A stretch of 64,000 nt of DNA. Origin: Aspidiotus rigidus. Lineage: Eukaryota > Arthropoda > Insecta > Hemiptera > Diaspididae. Of the stretch, positions 1 through 11,270 are shown in pieces (within the stretch, counting starts at the first letter, position 1; every line of letters begins with the position of its first letter). Position numbers and translations under genes: made by a program. The stretch spans positions 3,720,001 to 3,784,000 of the forward strand of contig JAVHKY010000052.1 in assembly GCA_035079385.1 (NCBI GenBank), written 5' to 3'. The notes under the pieces were generated by a model that saw only the letters and a program-made list of their open reading frames with translations, was not told the DNA's origin and did no database searches.

Positions 1-270
1 AGATGGACCCACGCAGGAACAGTGATAGATTTGGCGTTACTTCCTCCCCCGAGCAGTAAATTTGTTTCGAAATATCATAAAATTTTGTTCAAACCCTCCT
101 CCCAGAAAATTTTTTGCCCACCCCCACCCCCCACTCGTCGCAAATTTTCTGCATACACCACTGCCCAGAAAGTCCCTGGATATCTTGCTTATCCAACAAT
201 GAATCGCTAAACTTCGAGATGAGATCAAAAAGAAAAAACTCGCAGTCCACACAGTTGGCTGCTCGGAATT
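1..270. other. AT/C-rich flank, no gene seen
   Basis: No coding region is supported. Pyrimidine-rich runs such as the C-rich stretch near 115-135 resemble the spacer parts of the modular repeat that begins at 271. The match is too loose to call this another copy. Confidence 0.4.
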
Positions 271-982
271 GCCTTCATTAACTCTGTTAATTGAGGCAAA
301 CAGGGAACCTGTTTTATGGGAGTAATCATGTGAGTGTCATTTTTTGCTTTTTGTCGTCTCAAGTAGATTGAAAACTTTGTTCCTCACCACCTTGAGATCT
401 CTTCTCATTAGGTCAAGTTCTAGGCGCGTTTTTTTTTAGTGGTTTCCCCTGTAGGCCTAATCCACTTCAAAATTTCTATATTAGGAAAAAGTACCCTATT
501 TATGCATTTTTACAGCCTGTGTGGTACCCCCGGTAGGCCTATCCTGTTATCAGTTCGGAGATCTGATGACGTCACGATTTGATGACGTCATAATCTGTGA
601 CGTCACGATCATCGTGCCATCACTATCTGATGACGTCACAGAGCTAGTAAAACCACTAATACAGACCTCCTAGACCTAGTATAAAGGAAGCCTAAGACCT
701 AGTACAGAGCTAGGACAAACTGCTAGTATAAGCTATTGATAAAGATCTTGTAAGCTTATGGTATGAAGGATGCCTAGACCTAGTATAAAGGAGGCTTGGA
801 CCTAGTATACGCCTAGTATAATACGTAGTATACCTAGTATAATATACTGCATGAAGCAGAGAGGATAAGTCCCCCTCCTATCACTTCATCAAAATTTTTC
901 CAAGTCCCTTTTTCTTGCCCGACGGCGCCCAGCGCCCGTCATTTTCCTTCAGTTTACCCCCCGATAAAACAGGTTCCCTGTT
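271..982 (+). repeat. Modular twin-hairpin dispersed repeat, copy 1
   Basis: The copy opens with two short stem-loops in a row: ATTAAC-TCT-GTTAAT, extended by gcct/aggc, at 271-297, then AACAGG-GAA-CCTGTT at 299-313. It closes with AACAGGTTCCCTGTT at 968-982. The interior holds a segment at about 314-480 that aligns with the copy at 33.1-33.46 kb on the other strand, a run of CCTAGACCTAGTATA-type motifs (660-845), one degenerate 45-bp core unit (870-910) and a GC-rich foldback at 920-940. The same modules recur in similar order elsewhere in the window. No coding capacity is visible, so it is non-autonomous. A DINE/Helentron-like or foldback element is possible; the class is not established. 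Confidence 0.7.
567..638. promoter_or_regulatory. Cluster of four CRE-like TGACGTCA palindromes
   Basis: The perfect octamer TGACGTCA occurs at 567-574, 583-590, 598-605 and 631-638, that is four times in 72 bp, at start spacings of 16, 15 and 33 bp. TGACGTCA is the consensus site of CREB/ATF bZIP factors. It lies inside the modular repeat copy 1 and may be a small tandem amplification rather than an enhancer. Function is inferred only. Confidence 0.45.
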
Positions 983-989
983 AAAACTT

Positions 990-2540
990 CATAGGTGCAA
1001 AAAAACGTTTAATGGAATTTCATGAAGAAGATTACCCTACACACCCACTAGTCAACCACATCTCATCCAGGATCAGTGTAGAGGGGAATGTTTGCTTTCG
1101 CTGATTTGAAGAAAAAATAAAAACGAAAATCTGGCGTGAATTTACCCTCACGAATATATTAAGATTTAAATCTTACAGGAAGTACCATAGTAAAGCCACA
1201 ACAAGGTCGCCTTTCTGGGGCAGTACCCACTTTGGATCACAAAGATATAAGATAGTCGGAATGGTTTCAGAATTTTTAAAGTAAATCATACCCAGCACCA
1301 GAAACAATTTGAAGCTTGTGGGAGTATCGAACAAGCTGTAGATCAGGTCGGTATTCTTTGAAGGGACAACAACGTTTGGCAAGATATAAAAAGATGGACT
1401 TCTTGCGCAGTTGAAGGATTGAGGTGGAGAGATTATCCATCAATTCTGAGGCAGGTTCCAAGCTAGCAATGGTTGCCTACCTCTTGATGAGATCTACATA
1501 AACCATTCAGAAACCAAATACCTGAAAGAAGACATTTTGATATTGTGGGTGAGCCGTGAGCACTAAGAGCCAGATGATCACGTCCTCAATGAGACAAACG
1601 AAAAGAACAAAACTATTTGTATGAAAATGCTTACGCAGCTCCGTAAGCAATACACGACTTCTCACCCCCGTTTGCAATTAAGCATTGCGTTTCAATACCA
1701 TCTTCAGCACTCAATGAGACTCACACATCCGCACCATCTTTCTTCCCTCTGATTCACTCTTGATCATCTCCGATTCCTTAACATCATTTGATACGTACCA
1801 GCCGCTCTTTTCTTCATTCATTCATAAATTGAGTAATATTATGAACTGAATAAAACTTGATTTAATTCAACCAAGTTTAGGAATGAACATAGAACGAATA
1901 TCACCCCTGAAGGATTCATCGTTGGGGAAAGAGTGACCTTCAGAAACTATGGCGGCGGGCTAGAGTGGAAATTTGGAAATACTGTCCAGCGTTTGAGAAA
2001 AATTTATGGCCAAATTCAGCTTGATGACAACGCACGGTAATTAAACGTCACGTTGATTAAGTGTGCCTGACACTCAAGTCATACCAAAGGAAAAAGGACA
2101 TCAATCCGAAACCACTTGCGGAGATATGTGAGGTAGATGTTGATTTGATGTTGAAGAAAGAAACTCTTTCAACCTTATGAAAAACAACGCAAGGTTCACA
2201 TCTGAAAAATTACATCGAAGCCTGCAGGGACAAGCAGTAAACAAGTTGGTACTGAAACGTCAAACCCTACTATTTGAATGAAGACCTGCAGTTCCTTACT
2301 CTCCTTGAAACTGTCCAATGGCTAATTTGTAATTGTTGGGTATATGCCATATGCCTACTAGCGGTTGGCGGTGCGCCTGACCGCTAGCCATGTGTTGAGT
2401 AAGACATCTGTGTTTTGTAGATATTTGGACTTTAACGGTAAGAGCTAACTTGACACGGTTGCAGCAAAAAACGGACTAATTCATCTATATTTTTCCAGTT
2501 GCAATGATTAAGGAAACGGATGGACAGTAGGTAAAAAGCC
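990..2540. other. Gene-free stretch
   Basis: Only short open frames are present, with no recognisable domain, and no repeat was identified. One small hairpin with 8-bp arms (CTAGCGGT / ACCGCTAG, 2358-2365 and 2380-2387) is visible. Confidence 0.4.
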
Positions 2541-2544
2541 TGCC

Positions 2545-2692
2545 ATACCCCTGACACATTACATCAGTTTGTATAGAGGAGTGAGACGCACTCAGTCGCT
2601 CCCTATATGAGAAACCGGAAGTAGTTTTCGTATTTCTCTCTCGAACCCAGTACCTTTTCTTAGGTAGTTTCAAAATCTGACGACGATAACTT
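2545..2692 (+). repeat. Left ~140-bp direct repeat flanking repeat copy 2
   Basis: This segment aligns along its length with 4255-4390 in the same orientation: shared landmarks are ACATTACATCAG, TGAGACGCA, TCAGTCG, GGTACC/AGTACC, TTAGGT and TCTGACGACGATA. The two direct repeats bracket modular repeat copy 2. Confidence 0.7.
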
Positions 2693-2917
2693 GCAGCTTA
2701 TTTTGTTGATTGATCGGGATTGCCTTCGTTAACTTTTACTGAGTTGATACAGACCAACAGGGAACCTGTTTTATAAGTGTTTTTTCGTTTATACTTTTTA
2801 CATAAATAAAGATTAAACTTTGTTTCACATTACCTTGGAAGTTCGAACTCAAAAGTCCATATTTCTTCAAGTCCCCCTCCTCCCTATCAGATACAGTTCT
2901 CTCTCTCCCATCATATA

Positions 2918-3830
2918 CGAGGTCTGTCAAAAAAGTTCCCGGACAATTATTTGTACGCGCCAATTGGCAACACTGGCAAGGAAACCTAATTGAATCTTGT
3001 TTTGTTGTACATACTATCGACTACCGAAATACAAAATTTCACGTTGATTCAGGAAAGGGTTTGCCATAAATTAATTTTTTGGGGAATGTCCATAAGGACC
3101 AGTGCGACGATTCCGTCTTCATGCCTTCTGTAGGCCCCAAATACTCCCATCCCATGGCATCTCATACTCGGTCGATTAGGAAGAAGTCCCTACAAGTCAA
3201 ATCAGGCGAATAAGGTGGTGGTCAAGAACTGGTGTTTGTTTTTGGGCAAAAAAACCTTTGATACCAGAGGCCGTACCATAGTTGTACACGTCAAAAAACC
3301 TTCATGGTTGTCTTCATGTTAAACTCATGAATCAAAAATCATAATTACATAATCGAACGCTCTTGTGACTGCCGCTGATACTACTAGCAACATCTTTTGA
3401 TGATTTCCGGTGAGTTTCCGCTTCATACTGTTGACGACAAATAGCGCGAACGCATAAACCGGTTTACCAGCACATGCAACAGCTGTTACCAACTCTTTCC
3501 CCACCCTGAAACGACTGGACACGTTGCACAACGCTGCACGCTCCTCGGTGGACTCTTCAAACAGAGCACATGACATATTTTTCAATTTGGCATTTACTTT
3601 TCCTGGTTTTACAAGGAATTTGATGACACTTCTTTTTCACGATCGTCACGGACTCTCAAGGACATTCCTCCAAAAAATTGATTTATGATAAACTATGCCA
3701 TTAATCAACGTGAAATTTTGGATATTGATGGTCGATAGTATAACAAAACAAGATTCAATTAGGTTTCGTTGCCAGTGTTGCCAATTGGCGCATACAAATA
3801 ATTGTGCGGGAACTTTTTTGACAGACCTTG
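2918..3830 (-). mobile_element. Degenerate mariner/Tc1-like element with ~170-bp terminal inverted repeats
   Basis: The ends carry GAGGTCTGTCAAAAAAGTTC and its inverted copy, a mariner-type terminus, next to TA at 2916-2917 and TTTA at 3831-3834. Inverted similarity continues far inward: 2918-3091 pairs with 3661-3830 over about 170 bp, much longer than the roughly 30-bp TIRs usual for mariners. On the minus strand, near 3190-3235, a broken frame reads PPYSPDL...CRDFFL, matching the C-terminal YSPDL-x-DFFLF motif of mariner transposases. The rest of the transposase is missing or unreadable, including an intelligible DDD catalytic core. An 86-codon frame at 3325-3585 is open but not recognisable. 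The element is dead. Confidence 0.75.
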
Positions 3831-3940
3831 TTTAATTGGAGAGTCAACATTTTTCCAAATCCCACTCCTATGTCCTGTAGCTTCGGGGTCGAACACAATA
3901 TTTGGATAAGCAGATTTTTCTTCGTGGTGACGAACAATAA

Positions 3941-4104
3941 CAAGAAAAATTTTAACAAGGCTTCAATCACCACTTTAAAAATTTTTATTAGAAGCGACGT
4001 TTCGATACAGTATGTGCCCGTAGATGATACCCGGCGGTATCGAAACGTCGCTTCTAATAAAAATTTTTAAAGTGGTGATTAAAGCCTTGTTTAAATTTTT
4101 CTTG
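3941..4104. repeat. Near-perfect long palindrome, possible PLE terminal remnant
   Basis: Arms 3954-4008 and 4037-4091 match at 54 of 55 positions, and pairing continues imperfectly out to 3941 and 4104 (about 68-nt arms around a 28-nt loop). The right arm with the loop contains GATGA, a short stem GATACC/GGTATC and then CGAAACGTC. This resembles the hammerhead layout found in Penelope-like terminal repeats, with the CTGATGA core altered to TAGATGA. Assignment to a PLE end, perhaps two head-to-head ends, is inference. Confidence 0.55.
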
Positions 4105-4254
4105 ACAATATTTGGAATTTTTACGTCCCGCTCTTATCATATATAGCTTGAAGGTCGAAAGTTTTCCAAGTCCCACGGCCAGCGCCCGTAATTTTTCTTC
4201 AATGTACCTCCTCCCCTCCATTCAATAAATTTCCTGTTGAAAAACAGCCTTCTT

Positions 4255-4390
4255 TTTAACGCATTACATCAGCTTGTATAGACGCATGAGACGCATTCAG
4301 TCGTTTTTTGTAAGAATAGATGTACTTTTCACATTTCTATCTCAAACCCGGTACCTTTTTTTAGGTGGTTTCAAAGTCTGACGACGATAT
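4255..4390 (+). repeat. Right ~140-bp direct repeat flanking repeat copy 2
   Basis: Partner of 2545-2692 in the same orientation, with the same order of landmarks up to TCTGACGACGATA. Either the modular element carries long terminal direct repeats, or two tandem copies lie here. Confidence 0.7.
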
Positions 4391-4879
4391 TTATCCGATG
4401 CATAGTTACTCGTATCACTAAAGAGCGAATTTTCAAGAAATTATTTCACATAAACGTCTCCTTTTAAAATCTAAAATTGGATTCATTGCAAAGGAAACTA
4501 TAGAGCTTGCAATTTTTGCTCACCTAATTTTTGTAATAAATACGTAAAAGTTGAGTAGTCTTTCTAAATTTATTCAGAGCAACCCGTTTAAATTCTCTCT
4601 CTGTGTGAACACAATGATATTCAATACGCATCAGTCGAAATACCAATCCTCCTGAAAATCTGAAATCAGACTAATTTTTGTTCTTTTAACTTTTTCATAG
4701 AAATTACTAAAATTTGAGTTATTACAACAATGGAATTTTTATAACTGCGCCGCTTAACGCGTTTAAATATTTGGAACAACGCGTACAGTGAGAAACAGTT
4801 TCACTTCGTCGAAATTGCTTGTTTTTTCCGAATTATTACTCCACCCGGAAGGAGCCAGAACGTTGAAATTAATCTAAAA

Positions 4880-5235
4880 CTTTATTCGAATAAAAAGAAG
4901 ATTTTCAAAAAAGATTCCAAGTCAATAGGTAAAAGTGTTCAAACACCAGACATACAAACATATCATTGTAGTCGAAGTCGCGTCTCTTGTTTAAGAATAC
5001 CATACAGACAGACAAACATTCTACTTTACATAGGCTATTAGACTTTCGTAGATCCGGTAAAGTTAAGAAAATAATAATAAAAACTTTTTTCCTATAGGAG
5101 CTAAAATTTTCATTTATGGCTTGAAAGTTACTCTGAAATAATACGAATATATGGCGAAAATTTCAAGTCAATAGGTGCAGCGGTTCTCGAGTTATAATAG
5201 GATAGACAGACAAACTTTCTGCTTCATAATATTAG
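4880..5235 (+). repeat. Retroposon 3'-tail-like repeat, two diverged units
   Basis: The unit near 5150-5230 reads TTTCAAGTCAATAGGTGCAG, CGGTTCTCGAGTTATAA, then GACAGACAAACTTTCTGC. An older copy at about 4910-5030 shows TTCCAAGTCAATAGGT and later ACAGACAGACAAACATTCT. The motif order (cggttc, cgagttat, gacagacaaac) resembles 3' ends of insect LINE/SINE retroposons as I remember them. No coding part is present. Confidence 0.4.
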
Positions 5236-5339
5236 AATAACGCTTAGTAACTTGTTACTTGAGATATTATGTAGTATAATATTATAACTTCAAAATTACA
5301 AATATTAGAGGGCCCGACAGTTCAAAGTCTACGCATAAA

Positions 5340-8300
5340 GAGTATAAATAGTAGGGATAAAGCTGAAATGTATTATTATGTCAACGCTTATTGTAATCGT
5401 ATTACGCTCTACTGTGTTATAAAACAATAACGAATAAAACGAGAGGCTTACACGAGGTATTTTTATAACTAAGAAAACAAAAGAAATGGCACACAATAAC
5501 AAATGAGACGTTGTAATAAATAGGAAAGATAATTTTCTGACAAAATAATGTATAAAAAAATCACGCATTTGAATGGTTATGAACCCTCTCATCAACCAAA
5601 TGAATCAGACAACAAAAAGTCCTTTAAGAGGTGAATTACTGTGATAAGTACTTTTCTGTTGTCAATGACAAACGAGATATAAAAATATACAAGTTCTTAT
5701 TTCAGACGAACTCCTATGATAATAGGCAATTTTTTCAAAATCTGAGTTCGCAATCTTAAATTACGAATTTTTCATTAGCGAGTCGCTCCTCGAGATGATA
5801 TAAAGGGACTTGAAAAATTACGAGTCTAAATAAGACCCGAAGAAAGATACGAAATGAAAGTACGCCTGAGCAAAGAAACTTTCTGTCTTACTGACACGAT
5901 TCTCAATTTTTTAAACTTCAACTATAGCGTTATTAAACGGTGTTCATGAAAATATTGGGTGCAATTTGCGAATCCTTTTTAATAATCTGGAATGGAACAA
6001 ACCTATTCTCTAAATTACCTCCGAATGCACCATCACGAAACAAATCTACAGTGAATATGAGGGTACGTACCCGCTCATGACAAAAAAAAAAAAAAATCGG
6101 TCTGGCATTTCAATTTAATAAAGAAAACGCATTCTGGAAAATGTTACTCTCCTGAAAATTGCAGATCCGTATAGTCACCAAAAATTTTCTATACGACAAG
6201 AGAAGAGAGGAAAAAAACGAGCGACAAAGTTGGAATAAATAAAACAGAAAAGAGTGAGCGCGCGTAAGAATCTAACAAAATTAAATTTTCCAACCGTCGA
6301 ATTTAACGTGCGTTATAAATGAGAGCGCATTACGTTTCCAGTAGGAAGGGAGACGTTCTTATCGAATGAATATTGTATATTTTAATACGCGCAGGCCGGA
6401 TAGATAGCCAACAATATGAATATTCATCGGCCAAAGAAGACAATTGGCATTTGCGAACAAGTAAAGGGCGCCTCGTCTCTCAATATTAATATGAAGTCGT
6501 TAGTATTTTCGACTTTGACAAAACTCGAGTAATTTCGTGCAGATAGAATGTGGCAAGCTGGCCGCTTTGAACATGCGAACAACTTCCATGTTCGTCGTGC
6601 ACGTCATTTTTCCATCACCAGCGTTATCCTCCTCATCCTCGTAAGAGTCGAGGGATCAATTCAGCCCAATTCGTGCCGTACAAATGTCGCGTCAGCGACC
6701 TGTGTTTTTCTCAGTATTTATACGAAAAATTCGATGTTCGATTTTAATTAAATTGCAGTGTACATCGAATGTGTCTTCTCGAAAAAGAGGGAGGCTCGTC
6801 GGCCGTATCTTCTTTTACGACTTCATTTTTCACGCTAATTAAGAAATTTATCATTTTTACCGTATACAATGCGTACACATACAAAAATCGGAGAAATTAA
6901 AATGCCCGACTGTACAAACTATTGTTTCCATCGGCAAACGTACACGTGTTTATCAGTCATCACGATTCCTCAAGAAATTGATTGTGGTGGATAAAGTGTA
7001 CAGTCAGTCGTTATACTCTTTTCAATTGCTCACGGTGCGTGAAATAAATGTAGCCTCATGTATAGAGTAATGATGACAATAAACAAGCAGTCTGCGAAAG
7101 GCTGGAAGAGGTTCATACTCGGCTCTTCTGAACCAAGTAGCATTGACGTATATCAAAATTGACGATCAGGCAAACTGTCTCTTTTGAACGACTAAAAAAG
7201 AGCGTTTCTTTCTGATTGCTGACATGGCTATTATGTCAATTAAACTTTGTACGGCAGGGATGTTGTCATAATCACAGAACAACAGAACAATCGCTTGCTG
7301 ATGTAGTTTCAATGAATAAAATGATAAGAAATTTTTTCAGCTTGTTTTCCAAAAATCATCTGGCTTTGGCTCTAGACTTTCAGCCTTCAGCTAGCTTGGG
7401 CCGGTCAGTCACCTACGAGCGTTACGATCATACCGTAATTGCTGTCGGGAAACATTTTCTCAATGCCATGGCAATGCCATTTTCGCAACAAATGGCACAT
7501 TATTGGCATCTTTTGAGCGTTCTGATTGGTAAAATTTCAAAAAGTGGGTGTGGTCCCTTGTTCTGTCAAGAATTTGGCATATGGCATCAATTTTTCTCGG
7601 CGGGTTACAATCAAACGAGATCAAAGTAAATTTTCTATTGTAGAATCTTTCAGTAGCGCCCTTTAGAGAAGGTTTAAACCCCAATAAACTTGTTAATTTT
7701 CAATCTTGATGCGAATTCTATAGTCAGTGCTATATAGGTAATTATGAATAACGTAAAACAAACACTCAATCTTAATTTTCTGTTTTTACACCCATCTATT
7801 GAGAATTTTCCTTGTTCCACCCTAAAGCTAGCTGAAGACACTCCTGAGTTAATCATCGATACGTTGAGCTGCAAATCTTGTTCCCGATAGGATAGGAAAG
7901 TTTGATCCTCGATAAAAGCATCGTTTTAGTGGTTGATCGGTTGTAATTCTGAAGTCTCCTCCCCCAAGTGAAGTGAAGTCCTCCTCGGGTATGTCGGTAC
8001 AATGGGAGTCTTGTTTTGAGAAAAAAGATTCGTACCCCCCCCCCCCGTCTATGTTGGCATGTATTACACCGTAGTATTCATCAAATCAGCCCATTTTTTC
8101 ACTTTTCACACAATTCATTGAATTTTTCAGTTTAAAACTAGTGTTATTTGTTTCTGTTTCCTTGCGGCTCTCCCTGAAGATTTCTTTCTTTTTTTTTCTT
8201 TTTTTTTTTTGCAATTCCTTTTACCAAAATAATAGATTCTGGATTAGATTTTGTTGGTCGCTTAATGGTCTTCCATTTTTCATCTATGCTCTCTCTATTC

Positions 8301-10960
8301 TACAAATGTCATTTTTTAACCTTGACAATTGAACCGATACACGCTATTAAGTTGTAAATAGTTCCTCATATTGTTTGTTATCCGATCAATTTTCGTTCTC
8401 TATAGCATATCGTCATTTCCGTAAATAGAAAATCATTATTTCGTTTATTCTTCCCCGACCCTCAATCGTACATCAATACTTGAAATCCTTAAGCCTTATC
8501 GCCTAGCTATCCTTAACTTGACAAACAACCCTAATTTCCGTGACTGCTTTTATAAAAGAAACATTTTTACTATACGTACGTATATCACGTATATATCGTA
8601 ACTCGCAAACAATTTTCGCGCCGAGTGTATGCAGATGGTGAACAGTATTTCCTTTCGGGCAGTCGGCGACTATTTCGTGTTATCAAGATCGGCCATAATC
8701 CAATTAGAGACGAACGTGTCCGGAAATGAAAATCTCCGGAGTCTACTTACGAGGACGAGAAAAAAACGATAAAGAGAGAAAAGTCCTATAAGAACGCTAA
8801 AAGGAGAGTAGAGAGACACGAAGGAGAAGTAATGACGCATTTTTGGAGAAAAAAAAAGTGCATTGGTCAAGGCGGAAATATTTCCCATCCATAATGGCAT
8901 TCGATTTTACGCTTTACCGATCAACATCAGTCGGAGCGCTGCTATATATAAAGGCAAACTGGCAAATTGAAACTTGGTAAAAATACGCGATTCGATTTGC
9001 ATTTGCGTATTCTACGGGAAAGAGAAAAGAATAAAATAAGAATAAAAAAAAAAAAGGAAGAAAAGCTCGCCTCCTTTTATAAACCTTAAGTGGTCTCCGG
9101 TGAACTAACCTTGCGGGTAAAGGCGTCAATATAAGCCAGCGAGGAAAACGCGTTCGTCCGATTTTATTGGGTTGCCTCGAACAGATTTGTCGCCGTTGTC
9201 TCTCTAATACTGGCAAACGCTTTTAAAATTCTGAACGCATTTCGATTGCGATTGATGAGATAAGGAGAAGCGTCTAAATCCGTGCACGATCAGACGTGCA
9301 CCGCCGTGCCGAAAGAATAATCCCGAAATATTGTATTTACGTATCTTATTAGATTTTACAAAAGCGAGCCCTCGTCATTAACGCAATCAAGCCCCGAAGA
9401 GATACTACATTATATCCATATCTGAAGCAATCTTTAGTTCATAATTTGGTCAATATACGGCGAAGAAAGAGGCCAATATTCCACGTTTCGCGCTATATTA
9501 TCACCCTCGTACTTAGCCAGCTTTTATTCCGCTCCCGATTTCTTAAGCCATAACAATTCCAGTAGACTACTTACAGCGAATATTTTCGTTAGGAAAATGA
9601 AACGCTCGAGATTTGCTTTCCTTACATTCGCAACTACACTGTAGGGCTCTTCATCGTCGAAATAATCGTTCACTTTTATGACCAGCAGAGAATCGCAAAT
9701 ATTTCAGGCACTCGAGCACAAACCGAACGCTAAACTCTTCATTGTCGTCTTCGCACCAAAACGATATTGCCCGTATCTTTTCTTTTTCGCGTTCCAACAA
9801 GTCACATCCCAACGCAGATGTTCGCGTAAAATTCGAAATTAACTTTTTCAATTCGAGATACAGTAGAAATTAAAATCATGGTAATGTTACAACTGCCGAG
9901 AAAATGAAAAACGAGGCAGACGCTCGAATTTCCGAATCAAAATGACTTTTATTTGCCGATGAAGCTTTCAAAGGGGATGCTTAAGACTACAATAAATTTC
10001 TTTTAACATAAAGAGCACAGGGAAAATCGGTTTTTCAGATGTAACGACCTACCTATTCGTACGAGCATGCACATAGTTCTTATCAACACATTTATAATGG
10101 GTAACTATAATATTTTATTACCACGTCGAGTAGTGCGCGCGGTTCTATAGCGGAAAAGGATTGCGCATTGAAAAATAATGTTCTGATAAAGAAGAAGGAA
10201 ATACGATAAAGACTAAGGAGCAAATTTTTCAAGTAAAGTAACAATTTTCAAGAAAAAAATGACACAATCCTCGACTTTCATTACAGTATTGGAAAATACT
10301 GTAGAAAACGTATTTTTACTCAATACCTACACTTGAACAAATAATTACTGTTTACTTGTATTCTGGTTGTAGAAGTACTTTTGAAGTGAAGATGAAGCAG
10401 TTTTCACCGTTTACTCGTCTCAAATTTCATGTCCTCCGCCCGTTTTAGTGCAAACTTCATCTACGAATGTATGAGTAGCACAAGTTGGACCTTCGAGCAT
10501 GGATATTAGGAGAAATTTCAATTTCTGATGTCTTCAAGAACGTAAAAGGTGGAAAAAATTTCGTCTTGTCCGCTACGGTCGTCGTTCTCAAACCCAATGT
10601 TTTCATCAAAAAAATTACAAACTCCACTCAGCTTCATTCAGCTCAATAACGGAAGCAGAAACGACTCGAATCAGTAAGTTTATTATTGATAATTGATAAT
10701 AAGTCCAATTCGATTTTGTCCTCGAAGGTACGAACCATTTGAGAGGAGAGAAACATTTAGGCACGTAACATTAATTTACCAAGTCACAATTTTTTTCACA
10801 ATTTTGAAGGTCGAAAGTTTTATAATTGAATTTAAGTCAAAAAAGTTTCAGTCAAAATGAATTTTTTAGGTCGAAAGTCACAATAGAATTTAAATAAACT
10901 AATAAAACTAACAAATTAAATCAAAAAATCAAAAAAATAGGTTAAACTAAGCAAATTAAA
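5340..10960. other. Long gene-free, apparently unique region
   Basis: No frame shows a recognisable domain. Open frames here are short and often lack ATG, including the 137-codon frame at 7216-7629, which starts at TTG. There are homopolymer runs (poly-C at 8037-8046, poly-T near 8190-8215) but no tandem array or TIR pair that I could find. The base composition is compatible with intronic or intergenic DNA. Confidence 0.45.
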
Positions 10961-10968
10961 GTAAGAAA

Positions 10969-11019
10969 TTAGCGCGACCGGTTTCGATACGTCTGGCGTA
11001 TTATCATCAGACGAACTAA
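10969..11019 (-). ncRNA. Hammerhead ribozyme motif of a Penelope-like element
   Basis: Read on the minus strand, the segment has the full hammerhead core: CTGATGA (11010-11004), a 5-bp stem II ATACG/CGTAT with loop CCAGA, then CGAAAC, and GTC (10978-10976) at the expected cleavage position. Stem III would be only about 2 bp, as is usual for PLE hammerheads. Stem I is supported: TTAG before the core pairs with CTAA after GTC, with inner G-C and C-G pairs and a TT bulge. Known family fact: PLE terminal repeats carry minimal type I hammerheads. It lies just downstream of the PLE coding remnants at 11.4-14.4 kb, so it probably marks a pseudo-LTR. Confidence 0.6.
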
Positions 11020-11270
11020 AGTGAGGAGCGGAGAAGATTGTACTCGCACTTATTTTTGAACAGTAAGCTTAAGATAAACAAGAATGGTCATGAATTAATG
11101 TCGGTAAGTAATTTAATATGTAACGGACTATAGGATTGAAGTAAGTTGCTTCCATATCGTTTAGAGAATGATACTTATCGAGTGAAGGTGGACGAATTTT
11201 TCGCGTGCAAGGATAAAATATAATTAAAAGAAACAACGAGGCTTTTCCCGCACTGTTTTTTATTAAAATA

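Larger units (their letters stand above)
2721..4243 (+). repeat. Modular twin-hairpin dispersed repeat, copy 2 (interrupted)
   Basis: It begins with the degenerate first stem (from 2722) and AACAGGGAACCTGTT at 2756-2770, and ends near 4240 with a worn copy of the terminal motif (TTTCCTGTTGAA). A 45-bp-type core is recognisable on both sides of the mariner (2870-2916 and 3835-3870) and again at 4135-4170, followed by the GC-rich module GCCAGCGCCCGTAATTTTTC. The element was therefore present before the mariner and the palindrome at 3941-4104 inserted into it. Confidence 0.65.

Noticed and set aside
3325..3585. 86-codon minus-strand frame inside the mariner
   Set aside because: It is open but does not read as mariner transposase or any other family I know. 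It probably derives from decayed interior sequence.
7216..7629. 137-codon open frame
   Set aside because: Non-ATG start and no recognisable motif. The length is within what is expected by chance in this much DNA.
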